Positions 33,246-44,629 of a stretch of DNA of 64,000 bases are shown piece by piece. The stretch comes from Pteria penguin. Its lineage: Eukaryota; Mollusca; Bivalvia; Pterioida; Pteriidae. Where the stretch lies: positions 14,117,501 to 14,181,500 of the forward strand of contig CM068585.1 in NCBI GenBank assembly GCA_035048485.1. Direction: 5' to 3'. The notes under the pieces are model-generated. The model was not told the origin of the DNA. It searched no databases and worked only from the letters and a program-made list of their open reading frames with translations. The position numbers and the translations under genes were made by a program. The first letter of the stretch is position 1. Each line of letters starts with the position of its first letter.

Positions 33246-34340
33246 TTAAATTGAGAATATGAAATTCATTATAATCCACATGGATCAGTAGCTTACCGGT
33301 ATTTATGTTCACAATTATGACTAACTGCATTTACACACTATTACAACGCAAACAATGAAAATACATTTTCGAACACCTAGAATGATTTCACATATGTAAG
33401 GATCCAAAAACGCTGATAACAATGCAAAATTTAACAAAGTACAAGATAACAGCGCAGTTGCTTTTAAGTACTGTACAGTTGTGATTCGATTGCAATGACC
33501 AATAATTCTTAAGTTGAAAAGAAACGCATAATTGATTTCTACTTAGTGGTTTTTCCCTCTTTTGTGATAAATTTTTTAAAGAGAGAATCGTAATTCAATC
33601 GAGAAGGCCATCTTATATGTCAATTTTATGAAAATTACTCCACCAATTTGTTTCTAACAATTTACAACGAACCCAGGCATACTATATGTTACTATTTATG
33701 ACTAATTTACGACCATCTTTTAGGTTATTAAGAGTAAGGGGAGATATACAAATGTAAAAAATGTCTGAAGTGAAGGGAGACATACAAAGAACCTGGGATG
33801 CAAATGGTCGCAACTTAAAACCTAACATCACCCAAGACAGCGATGATGATCGCATTTCACTTATGACTATACTGTGCAATAGACAATTCTAGATTTTACC
33901 TTTTTGTATCATTATAAATATTGAGCTCCGATTGATTAGTAATAACTGGAAAATAAGTATCATTTATAGTATTTGATATTGTTATTCGTACATATTTTAT
34001 CATAACAGAGGAGTGGGGGAAAATACGCAACAGAAGTGTATATTCCTTAGTAATGTTTTAAATAGATAAGGGTCTATCTAGAATATATGTATTCCTCCGC
34101 TATGATGAAGCGTATGTCTTTTCTTTTTCAGCATAAAATGCAGTGCAGTTGATCAATTACTTATAAATGAATGAAACTCTGATATTTAAATATTTATATT
34201 ACAATGCAATCATCTCAGATCAATATATTTTAAACTCTATTTCATCTCGATTTCTATGTTGATCTGTTGTACAAACTAAGGGGTGTCAAAGGTTCTGATA
34301 ACTTTATCTTTTTCGGGTTCTAAAAAATCAACGCTTTGGA
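33246..34340. other. Non-coding stretch
   Basis: Nothing recognised. Confidence 0.45.
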
Positions 34341-34344
34341 CATC

Positions 34345-34545
34345 GATAGTATGACACCGAGATCATCTCAAAGACCATGGGTCTTGTATTTGGCTCCTCT
34401 ACAGCCTTGTATAGACTTTTACTTGGGCGTCACAGGGAACTCTTTGACGGGCCTATTTCAGAAGAGACCCTCTGACTATAAGTCGGGACTCCTACAGATT
34501 AAGGACCTGAGCTCTCTTACAGACTATAATTGACTTATGTTGATG
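34345..34545 (+). mobile_element. Retroelement family B fragment
   Basis: Diverged match in opposite orientation to 40350-40530: GTCTTGTATTTGGCTCCTCT, TTTTACTTG, GGGCCTATTTCAGAAGAGAC, TCGGGACTCCTACAGAT. The forward open frame over it is not the element's coding frame. Confidence 0.55.
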
Positions 34546-34549
34546 TCGT

Positions 34550-35070
34550 TTAATATATGTTTGATACTAGCTATCCATTTATATTTCAATTTATATCAAA
34601 ATTCATATCCGAGACAATATCAAAACAAAACGGTTCGGTTAAGGCCTTAGAAAGAGGAAAGAAATTTCATTTAATAATTATCAAACTGTGTGATACTACA
34701 CTTGGAATGTTTTAGATTAACTGTATCTAGGAAAACACTTGAAGTTTGCTTTTTGATAAAAGACCAAAATAGGGTTTAACATTCACGATTGATCACACTT
34801 AATGCCGGCATATTGTTGTCGAAACACATCAAGCCATTTTCTAAAACAATAGCGTAAAATAAAAGAAATAACTGCTCTGAATTACTTGAAAAGTTAGATT
34901 CTTAAAATAATTGTCGGACATATTAATATCTTTACACTAAATCCATATTTACATAAACAGCAGAAAAAACACTCTGTTCAGTCTAGGAAAAAAGAATTGG
35001 TGTATTTGATGTCTTTGTGCAATTCCTTTAACATAGTTTTGAAACTATTAAATATTGAAATTCTGAAAAA
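34550..35070. other. Non-coding stretch
   Basis: Nothing recognised. Confidence 0.45.
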
Positions 35071-35522
35071 TACTGTAAACCGTCTTTTATTAGCGACGAT
35101 TTTGTTTCGCGAATTAGATCGCTTAGACCTGTTCGCGTCGTTTTATATTCGCGATAAACGGACCATGCACGAAGAAGGTCAGTATACACCTAACATGAAT
35201 ACTAATTACCGACAAACATGATTTGTTTTGATGCGTGATTGAATTACCGACGATCGATATCGGTATTACTTACCTGTCTGAGTCCAACAATAGAAATTGT
35301 CCGCAATGGATGGTACAGTGTTGGTATTTTTAAAGTTTAAAGACAGATGATTTATGACATGGTTAATGGTTCAAATAAACACATCATTTGAACTGGTGTT
35401 GAATCCTCTAGAGCATGATGGTCAAACTTGGATATGTTCGCGGCGTTTTATTTTCGAGAGAGGATCCTCCTCGCGAATCTCGCGAAAATAAAACGCTCGT
35501 GAATAAAACACGGTTTACAGTA
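35071..35522. mobile_element. MITE with about 45-bp imperfect inverted ends and TA target
   Basis: CTGTAAACCG at 35073-35082 is inverted as CGGTTTACAG at 35511-35520, with TA outside both. Similarity continues inward (TTTTATT, CGA, TTTCGCGA) for about 45 bp. A further internal palindrome lies around CGGCGTTTTATTTTCG / CGAAAATAAAACGC (35440-35500). TA duplication suggests Tc1/mariner-type mobilisation (inference). Confidence 0.75.
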
Positions 35523-35538
35523 GATAATACAGTAAAAG

Positions 35539-37230
35539 TACGAAGCCGTTTTCGTGCCATTTTAAAGAAGAAAACTATTTTTTATCTCGTTCGAACGAGA
35601 AATTATCTCGTTCGAACGAGAAAAAAATTTCGTTCGAACGAGAAACTTTTATATATGAATTAAGGTGTTTTGTTATTTAGATAAGTATGATTAGGAATTA
35701 TTTCATTTGATACATACAATGATACATTTATATATGCATAATTGCATATATTTCAACTACACACTTACAACACCACGTACATATGCATGGTTATTCTAAA
35801 ACACACAGCTTTTAAATAGAAAGGAAATACTTTAGTTAAAGTATAATTTATTGTATTGCGAAGAAGATGAATGTGTGGGAAAAAAAAAGAAAAGGGGGAG
35901 GGGGTATTATGCCATCAGAGATATTCTGCCCTCCTCTTGTAATTAAAAGTATTATAATAGTTGTAAATTATGATTTATACATTTCAGAAATGAAATATAA
36001 ACTGAATGGTACGTACTGATATACAGTAAAACACTTATAATTATGCATTATTATTTCATTAATGATTAATGTTAATTAGTGAGGTCACTGAGCCAAGTTA
36101 GTATGACGCAGATTTCGTCATAACGTAGTATATACGTTGAGGAACGGGGAATGTTGGCGTAGATGTCGTGAGACGGACGTTGCCGTATTCCCGTAGGTTG
36201 TTCCCGTATATAAGGTATAGAAGTAGAAGTGAAGAGTAAAGTCCGATTTTACACTTTAATATGTTAACAACAATAGATAATGTGAATACAACAATATCAC
36301 AGTCGGTAAAGTCAGAAAATATTCTGACGTCCGAACTAAATAAACGATGACCAGTCGGGTGTTGTCAGTAGCGAGTCTGACTTCCGAACTAAATAAACGA
36401 GAGTTTGAATTTGAATATATATACGTAGACGAAGAAATACAAATAGTTTACCCTATATGAGCCTTTAAACAGATGACACATATTAGCGTGGGTTCGGACC
36501 ATAACACCATAATCCGATTACGTAACACTAATTGTGATATAAGACATCAAAAGCTCAATATAATGAAGTGTTTTTACAGTTTCTACGAATTTGTTGTTAG
36601 AGCCAAGTAGATAAAGTAAACATTTACACAACTTATTACTTTTTATGGTAAATTAAGAAAAGAGTTGTAAAGCCAGAAGTTCCTGACGAGAAACAAAAAT
36701 GTCACACAAGATAGAAGAAACCATAGGGATTAAGTAAAATAAATTATCATATGGAATTTGGAACAAAAGTTTTTGATAAGAATTTACAATCATTACAATA
36801 ATAAGTATCTGAATAAAGAATTTTATCAAAATGTGAATTTCACATGGTGATATTAATTTGATCCCAGTGGCTTAAAACATAAATATAAAAAAGGAGGAGA
36901 TGAGGCTCCAAATCAAATGTTACAAACATACCATTTGATAGACTGAAATAATACGTATAATGTATTTCAACTACATTCAGGCCAAACACGGCCAAATGCT
37001 CCTGTCTATGTAGTTATTTAAATGATCAAACATCCGCTATTAAAGAAATTGTTAGAAAATATCAATAGATTTATTGATGGACGATATTCCATTTCTTTCT
37101 GTCGGTTAATAATACTTATCATTGTACTCTATGGTATATGATATTAGTTTCTCGTTCGAACGAGATAGTTTCTCGTTCGAACGAGATAAAAAAAAATTCT
37201 TCTTTAAAATGGCACGAAAACGGCTTCGTA
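35539..37230. mobile_element. 1.69-kb non-autonomous element with long, palindrome-bearing TIRs
   Basis: The left end (35539-35625) and right end (37146-37230) are inverted copies starting TACGAAGCCGTTTTCGTGCC. Both continue with ATTTTAAAGAAGAA and then two copies of the 16-bp palindrome TCTCGTTCGAACGAGA; the left end has a third partial copy. TAAAAG flanks both sides (35533-35538 and 37231-37236) as a 6-bp target duplication. The interior has no open frame of note. It contains an LTR-like patch (36110-36480) with a TATA-like stretch and two direct repeats of TCCGAACTAAATAAACGA. I cannot assign a superfamily. Confidence 0.8.
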
Positions 37231-37236
37231 TAAAAG

Positions 37237-37965
37237 TACTCTTGAAATAAAGGATACTAATTTTTTGAAAGAAAACACACTACCCATATTTTCACAAAAC
37301 CACATATAGTGATAAAATGATGGATAAAACGAACTCTCTTGAAACCGGAAAGCATACAAAAAACGAAAGTACATTCATAAATTCGAAGAAGTACCATTGG
37401 ATTGATATTCAGATCCAGATAAAACCCTTCAATTCTATGGTTTTGGTACCAGAAAGAACAACCGAAAATCCCAAATGATGAATCAGTAAAAATAGAGTCA
37501 CTATTTACTTCAGTTCGTTCTTAATACAAAAATTCCGCTGTTACAATTCTAATCTGACCATGATACATAATTTATAATATCCTTTACAGAGAAATATTAG
37601 TATACCAAAATGTGTGTGTTTTCAAAAGTGATACTGAGAGTATCATATTATTGGAAGTGTTGGCTATATCAACGACAAGAGAAAATATTAAAAATTATTA
37701 ATGCTAGACTGTTGTTCTAATCTCCTAGAACTTCGTTCCAGTCAGATTAACAATGCGGGTTTATCAAACATTAATGGTGTACTCATGTACTGTTAATAAT
37801 TGAATGTGTGTCATTTACAAAGAAAATTATGAAAAATAAAAGTCAGTAAACCACGAAAGAGTAAGTTTTCTAAATGAAGTAAAGTCATAAACAGACATAA
37901 AAAATACATAACAGTTAAATCTAAATGTGAAAAATATATATATATATAGAAGTAGGAAATATAAC
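37237..37965. other. Non-coding stretch
   Basis: AT-rich, nothing recognised. Confidence 0.45.
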
Positions 37966-37969
37966 AACA

Positions 37970-38443
37970 ACGTTCACTATACAAAAATGTCGGATGTATA
38001 TGGACCTAATAAAGATTGTCCAGCCTTTTATAATAACATACAAAACAAAATAAACAATTTTGATAGAGTTTTACAATTATTGGTGGCGATATGAACTTAG
38101 TACTAGATCCAAAAATGGATAGCTATAATTACAAACATGTTAACAACCCTAAATCAAGGGAAATATTGCTTAACATCAAAACTAACTCCAACTTATGTGA
38201 TCCTTGGAGAATACAACATGAAAACACAAAAACATTTACATGGTTCTGCCATAACCCAATCAAAAAAGCAAGATTAGACTTCTTTTTGGCCTCAAACGAA
38301 TTAATGAACCTTATTGACACAACAAATATTGCTCCAGGCTATAGATCTGACCATTCTATCATTGAACTTACCATTACACTCAATGATTTTAAAAAAGGAA
38401 AAGGGTTCTGGAAATTCAATAACTCTTTATTAAAGGATATGTA
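37970..38443 (+). pseudogene. LINE relic, part 1: C-terminal half of the APE endonuclease
   Basis: Starts near MSDVYGPNKD (37987), shifts frame, then GDMNLVLDPKMD (38085-38120), ARLDFFLAS and YRSDHSIIEL, the usual order in APE endonuclease of L1/Tx1-type LINEs. The endonuclease N-terminus and ORF1 are absent (5' truncation). The part stops at an inserted retroelement after KFNNSLLKD. Confidence 0.8.
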
Positions 38444-38926
38444 AAGATGATGGATAAATCCAAAGCACAAGTCCAAAAATCAACAAGGACATACAAAATC
38501 AGTGAAAATGAAAAACAAATGGAAAATAACAAAATATGTCTACTTGAAGAGCATATGTGAACCTCTGTGATGGAGTGAGATCAGGTGCCCGGGGAGAGTG
38601 AGCATCTCCTGCTTGCTAGCAACACCCGTCACATAGACCCAGTAGAAAGAGTCAGATCGTGTAAATTCCATATGTATTTATATATGGAGAAGTCAAAGTA
38701 CGTAACCTTCTAGTATAGAGGGTGTCAAATCTGTGTAAAATGATCGGAATCGGTCTCAGTCCAGAATATCATTTAAAAGTCTGGATAACGAGATATCATA
38801 TGGAGTAATAAGAGTCTCGTAACGACCATAGAATTTCCTCAGTGACGTTGCTAGTCTAGCACATATATAACCCTGGTTGAGCAGCTTAACTGAAAGTCGC
38901 CTAGCCCTCAGAACAAAGTCACTGTA
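38444..38926 (-). mobile_element. 483-bp family A retroelement insertion inside the LINE
   Basis: Flanked by ATGTA (38439-38443 and 38927-38931). On the minus strand it starts TACAGTGACTTTGTTCTG, runs through SVKLLNQGY and LRKFYGRYETL to LLNDILD and stop, and ends with the 3' UTR and CATCATCTT. The LINE frame resumes on the other side (YYVDKVKS). The 5' end is at the same element position as the copy at 47672. Confidence 0.8.
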
Positions 38927-38931
38927 ATGTA

Positions 38932-39944
38932 TTATGTAGATAAAGTAAAATCTGTAATATCTACTGTATGTGAACAATATGCTGCCTTCCCTCACCATGA
39001 AATAACCATTAATGATCAATTATTCTTCGAAATGCTTTTACTCGAAATTAGAGGTTTCACCATCTCCTATTCATCTGCTGAAAAAAAGGACAAAAACAAA
39101 AAAATTGAAAAAAATTGAAAAGGAATTAAACACATTACAGGAATCCCGTTCAGGAAATAACAATCCATTCATTCAAAATCGTATTTCGGCATTAAATGAA
39201 GAATTGGAACAGTTTCGGAAAGAATTTGTTAGAGGATTATTTATTCGAACAAGAGCGAAATGGATAGAAGATGGTGAAAAGCCCTCAAAATATTTCCTTA
39301 GCTTAGAAAAAGGAAACTATCTTAATAAAACTGTTTCAAAAGTTGTAAACTCCTCCGATAAAACTATTGTGGACCAGGCAGATATTTTAAAGGAAATTGA
39401 AACTTTTTACATAAATATATACTCTGAACAAGATCAACACCTTGAAAACATCAATTTAGAGTCAGGAATAGTTAAAGATCGTGTTCATATATTAAATGAC
39501 CATCAAGCTAGTGCATTAGAGGATAAAGCTATATCATATTCAGAAGCCTCACTGGCGCTTAAAACATGAATAATGACAAATCGCCTGGCCCAGATGGTTT
39601 TACTGTGGAGTTCTATAAATTTTTTTCGCGTGACATTTCAACATATTATATTAAATCAATTAATTTAGCTTTTGACATTGGAAATCTGTTACAAACACAA
39701 AAACAGGGAATTATATCCATTTTACCTAAAGGCAACAAGCCTAGAGAATTTTTAAAGAACTGGCGCCCTATTTCCCTTTTAAATGTATCTTATAAAATTT
39801 TATCATCATGTATAGCCAATAGAATAAAATCTGTGCTTGATTTTCTGATACATGAAAATCAAAGAGGCTTTCTTAAAGGCAGGTTTATTGGGGAAAATAC
39901 CCGTTTAATATATGACACCCTACACTATGCTAAAAGAAAAAAGA
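38932..39944 (+). pseudogene. LINE relic, part 2: linker and N-terminal RT
   Basis: YYVDKVKS..., then RTRAKWIEDGEKPSKYF, NNDKSPGPDGFTVEFYK, IISILPKGNKP, KNWRPISLLN and ENQRGFLKGRF, all typical LINE RT blocks. Frameshifts occur near 39100 and 39568. It breaks at AKRKK where a second retroelement is inserted. Confidence 0.85.
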
Positions 39945-41003
39945 GGAGTTACCGGCTTAGTTATGTGGCAGAGGTCACCATGGAGCTATACAATACATGA
40001 ATATAAATAATATAATAGAACATTTAACACATTACAAAAATATTTGATTGTAGTGCAATTACGATACTGACTTAGGACGGTCATTTAATTTGACAAAAGC
40101 CAAACAAATGGTGCGGTTAACCGGTTTACGGGCCCACCTTCCCACTCACCGTAACAGCAGAACAATCAAAAGACGTACATTAAAAAATTTATAAATAATC
40201 CTCCATGTAAAGAACAAGGGTCAACAGGTATCGCATATTGAGAGGTCATAAAAATATAAACACGTAAGGTATTGTAAAACACATAATGGTATAAAAATAT
40301 ATGCGACATCAACATGATAAACCGTGCTCTGCCAGTCTGAAAGCGAGCTAAGACCCTAGATCTGTAGGAGTCCCGACTAACAGTCAGAGGGGACGAGGTT
40401 CAGGACCATGTCTCCTCTGAAAGAGGTTTGGACAAGGCCCGTCATATAGTCCCCACCGCCCTATTAGTCAGCGTGCAACGTTCAAGTAAAAGTCTGCATA
40501 AGGCTGTAGAGGGGCCAAATACAAGACCTATAGTCTTTTTGATGATCTCAATATCATATTGTCTATTTAGGAGACGTTTGACTATTTTATTACATGATAA
40601 AATAACGTTATCGGAGCCTTTTACTTTCCTTAGTTTATATACGAGATCACCGTAAAAATTAGGATGGGAAATTCCATTGGATACATACTGTTGAAAAGAA
40701 ATATTTCCAAATTTAGATAGAAGTTCTGAATAAGATCTGAAGAATTTGCCGAATGTTTTTCTTAACTTGTGATATCTGTAACCCTGAGTTAAAAGTTTAG
40801 TAGTAATTTGTAAATTTCGTTTATGAAAGTCCAAAACATCGGTGCAGCCTCTGACAAATCGAACTAATTGAGATATATAGATACCATATGATGGGAATCG
40901 AGGGACATCGCCATCCAAGTAAGGGAAATTTACAATAGGAAATCCAAAATCCTCACGTTTATCATAAATATTAGTATATATTAGGTTGTAGGAAAACAAT
41001 ATT
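39945..41003 (-). mobile_element. Family B retroelement insertion inside the LINE
   Basis: Coding frame 40999-40442 (minus): IYDKREDFGFPIVNFPYLDG, SYGIYISQLVRFVRGC, LRKTFGKFFRSY, HPNFYGDLVYKLRKV. It is followed by a 3' UTR ending in the reverse complement of the GTAACTCCTC end seen at 49592. It lacks the catalytic RT domain (5'-truncated). The LINE reads AKRKK on the left and NIPGMLLLID on the right, showing a clean interruption. The element is longer at its C-terminus than family A. Confidence 0.8.
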
Positions 41004-43004
41004 CCTGGTATGCTTCTTCTAATCGATTTTGAGCAAGCTTTTGACTCTGTTTCTTGGAAATTTATCTACAAAGCTCTCAATTTATTCAACTTTGGCCCAA
41101 ATCTTATAAAATGGATAAATGTCCTTTACACTGATGCCTCACTTTGTGTTCTGCATAACGGTACTTTCTCAAAATTTTTAAAAATAGGGCGCGGCTGTCG
41201 TCAAGGCGATCCTGTTTCACCGTATATTTTTCTCATGTGTGTAGAGATTATGGGTATACTTATCCGCCAAAATAAATATATTAAAGGTATCAATATTGGA
41301 TCTCATAATGTGTGTCTTCTACAATATGCAGATGATACAGCACTACATGTATTTCTTGATGGCACTGAGAAATGTCTTAAAAGTGCTTTAGATCTACTTT
41401 TCCAATTCTCAAAATCTTCTGGCCTCAGACCAAATATCAATAAAACAAAAGCTATCTGGATTGGCTCCAAATGTAATTCCAATGACAATATGTGTGCTGA
41501 CACAAACCTTAATTGGACAAGTAACCCTTTTAATGTTCTAGGCATCAATTTCACTGCCAGTTTAGAAAATATTGAAAAGCTTAATTTTGATGAGAGAATA
41601 CAATCCATAATTAAAGATATGAAGTCTTGGTCAAAAAGAAATATCACTGTTTCAGGGAAAATTACAGTTGTAAAATCTATTCTCTTACCCAAAATTAACA
41701 CATCTTTTTATATCTTTGCCAAAACCATCAACTAAAATTGTTATACATCTCCAAAGTATGTTCTACAATTTTATCTGGAACAATAAAAAAGACAGAATCT
41801 CTAGAAATTGCATTATTCAAGATTACCAACAGGGGGGATGCAGAATGATTGATTTAGAAATTTTCATCAAATCATTAAAAATTACTTGGATTCGAAGGTT
41901 TTTCCACTCTGATTGTACTTGGACTCGTGTATTAAGTTCAATAGTGAATAGTGATATGAAATCCATATCACATTTTGGCATTGATTTTATAATGAAAATG
42001 ATTCAGAATACTGTGAATCCTTTTTGGAAGGAAGTTTTAACCAATCTCATTGAATTTCAAACAAAATTAACTCCACACAATATAGATGAAATTCTGCTTT
42101 CCCCTCTGTGGTACAACCCACTGATAAAAATCAACAATAAATCTATTTTCATAAATGTTCTCTATAAAAAAGGCTTCCTTTTTGTCCAGGATTTATTAAA
42201 CGTGATGGAGAAATATTCCCTCATCAAAATATTTGCACTGAATTCTCGGTAAATTTACCTTTTACAACCTACTTCGGTTTGATTAAATCAATACTTAAAA
42301 TGTGGCCAATCCTAAATGATAATCCCCCAAAAATCAGTTTCCCTTGAATGCCTTCATATCTGAAAATTATTTTGGCATCTAAAAAAGGCTGCAAGGATAT
42401 CTATGAAATTTTTATTAAATCAAAATATAAAAAACCAAAATGTGAACTAAGGTGGGAAAATGATCCTGGGTTAAACTTAATAAATCTACACATTAATTTC
42501 TGGAAACAAACATTTCTAAATCCTTTTATAATTACTAAAGATACAAAGTTGAGATGTTTTCAGGTCAGAATAATTCATAGAATATTAGCAACAAATAAAT
42601 TATTGCATACTATTAGAAATAAGGATTCCCCATTGTGCAATATATGTAAAACTGAAGTGGAATCTATTACTCATCTATATATCTATTGTAACCCTATAAG
42701 AGCTATGTGGTTTGAATTGAATAACTGGATTAGAGACAACGTAAATGCTAATATCTATATCACACCATCCAACATAATCTTTGGAATCCATCAAATTAAA
42801 TTCAAAACACTAAACCTAATTGTCTTACTTTTAAAATATTACATATATTCAAAATCAAGACAATGTACCAAAATAAATTTTTATGGATTTAAACAATATC
42901 TCTCAAGTTATTACAACAGTGAAAAGTATATCTATTATGGCAAAGGAGGTCAAGAAGAATTTAAAAGGCGATGGTGTATATGGAAGGATTTATTCCTTTC
43001 TTAA
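41004..43004 (+). pseudogene. LINE relic, part 3: RT palm and C-terminal region
   Basis: Frame 41010-41735 carries LLLIDFEQAFDSVSW, GRGCRQGDPVSPYIF and the catalytic YADD (41325-41336). After frameshifts, 41716-42252 and 42348-43004 carry the thumb-like region and a C-terminal zinc-finger-like motif (CNICKTEVESITHLYIYC). It ends CIWKDLFLS with a stop at 43002. No RNase H is seen, consistent with the L1/Tx1 group. The following 300 bp, ending near a TA run (43290-43308), may be its 3' UTR. Confidence 0.85.
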
Positions 43005-43504
43005 ATCTACCTTTATATATGTTCAATATATTAGTGTATGTGTATGTATCTATACATAAATATATATGCATCTATGTGTGTATATGTGTAGGTACATGTA
43101 TATATATGTATATCCTATACCCACTTTTATTCACATTCATCATTTCAAATGTGTTTTATAATTATGATTCCTAATCGAACTTGAGTGTGTATGTGTGTGT
43201 ATGCGAGAGTAAAATATGTCTGCTGTCTTGTCTACTGTCTGTCATTGTTGTCATCGATTTGTTGTGAATTTTGTGTGTTTAGTATGTGTATATATATATA
43301 TATATATTCAAAAAAACAAAATTTCGGATCAACCGTGGATCAATGCAAGTCGCTAAAGAGTAAAAGAGGTCAAATATCGAAGCACAAGACAGCGACAAAC
43401 AACACTAAAATAAAAAAAAAAATGGTCAAATTTTCGAGGCGATCTGCCCCTCCTTCAGGACATAACAATAAAAAAAACCTACATAAATAAAAAAAATGAA
43501 AAAA

Positions 43505-44290
43505 GAAAGTTATAAACAAAACACTAGTCTAATTATACGATGATAACGGACGCCAACTACATTTTGTGTGTTTGTAGTTCGCTGTCTAAATGTAAAATGA
43601 CCAGGGTCCGGCGCCACAAACTGAGAATATACTTAAGTCAATCTTCCTAAAGAAAACTTTTGGCAACTTGCGCTTAAGACATTACAACATAATGGCCTCA
43701 ACAAATTGAAGGATGTCTACCAAATGAACAAAAAATATTAAACACCACTCCTGTAGACCTTGTGCTTTCAACCCCCCTTTTTTCTCTATTTATTTATTTA
43801 TTTTCTCTGTGTTTTTCTCATTCATTCTGTCCTTTCTCATTCTACTTTCATCTCTCAGCATTCTCTTATTTCACTTGGTCATATTACAACATGAACGGGT
43901 CAAAGCAAACCGCAACACATGTAGGTGTCGGCCTATTCCTCTATGACCACTATATCGGATAAAAAACATGGTCCGGTGCCATAAACTGAGAAAATACTTA
44001 AGTCAAAATTTCAAATTCCTCCTTTCAACAATGAATTAGTAGCTGAGATTTGGATTTTATTGAGTTTTATTCTATCAATAAATAGAATTCAACCATTCTG
44101 CATAACAATTTATTTGAACGTTTAATAAGGGAATCAATTTAAATGAAAAGATTGACTTAAGTATATTTTCAGTTTGTGGTGCCGGACTCTGGTCATTTTA
44201 CATTTAAACAGCGGACTACAAACACGCAAAAGGTAGCTGGAGTCCGTTATCATCGTATAATTAGAGTAGTGCTTTGTATTATATACAGTG
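43505..44290. mobile_element. Element with inverted arms of about 130 bp
   Basis: 43521-43650 is inverted at 44144-44272 (CTAATTATACGATGATAACG, TTTGTAGTTCGCTGTC, AATGTAAAATGACCAGGG, CTTAAGTCAATC). A third partial copy of one arm lies at 43968-44010. Weaker similarity extends outward on both sides (GGCGATCTGCCCCTC near 43440). No coding capacity. Confidence 0.65.
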
Positions 44291-44448
44291 TTCCACTGTT
44301 TCTATTTGTGCTTTGTATGTTTATTTCTGTTTCAGTGATTGTTTTCTTTCAGAGGATCCGCCTGCATTTACGTCTGGTAATTCCCTTCACTTTCCGCATT
44401 CGTGTTGTCATGCATACGATTAGCTAATGATTGGCTATTATAGCTCTA

Positions 44449-44628
44449 TTTTTTTTTATTGAGCTCAGTCGGTTAGACGGTCGGATGCATGTCAGCTAGG
44501 TGATTCGGAACCATAGGTCGTGGGTTCGAGTCTCCGTCGGGGAACGAATATAAGTGAAATATAGGGTGCCTTGTTAGCTGTAGTGTCTTTGTGCTTTATA
44601 AATATATATATATATATATATAGTTAAG
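44449..44628 (+). mobile_element. tRNA-derived SINE-like repeat
   Basis: GAGCTCAGTCGGTTAGACGG (A box) and GTGGGTTCGAGTCTC (B box), followed by a non-tRNA body and a TA-rich tail. No anticodon arm pairs well, so it is not a tRNA gene. No second copy was found in the window. Confidence 0.5.
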
Positions 44629-44629
44629 A

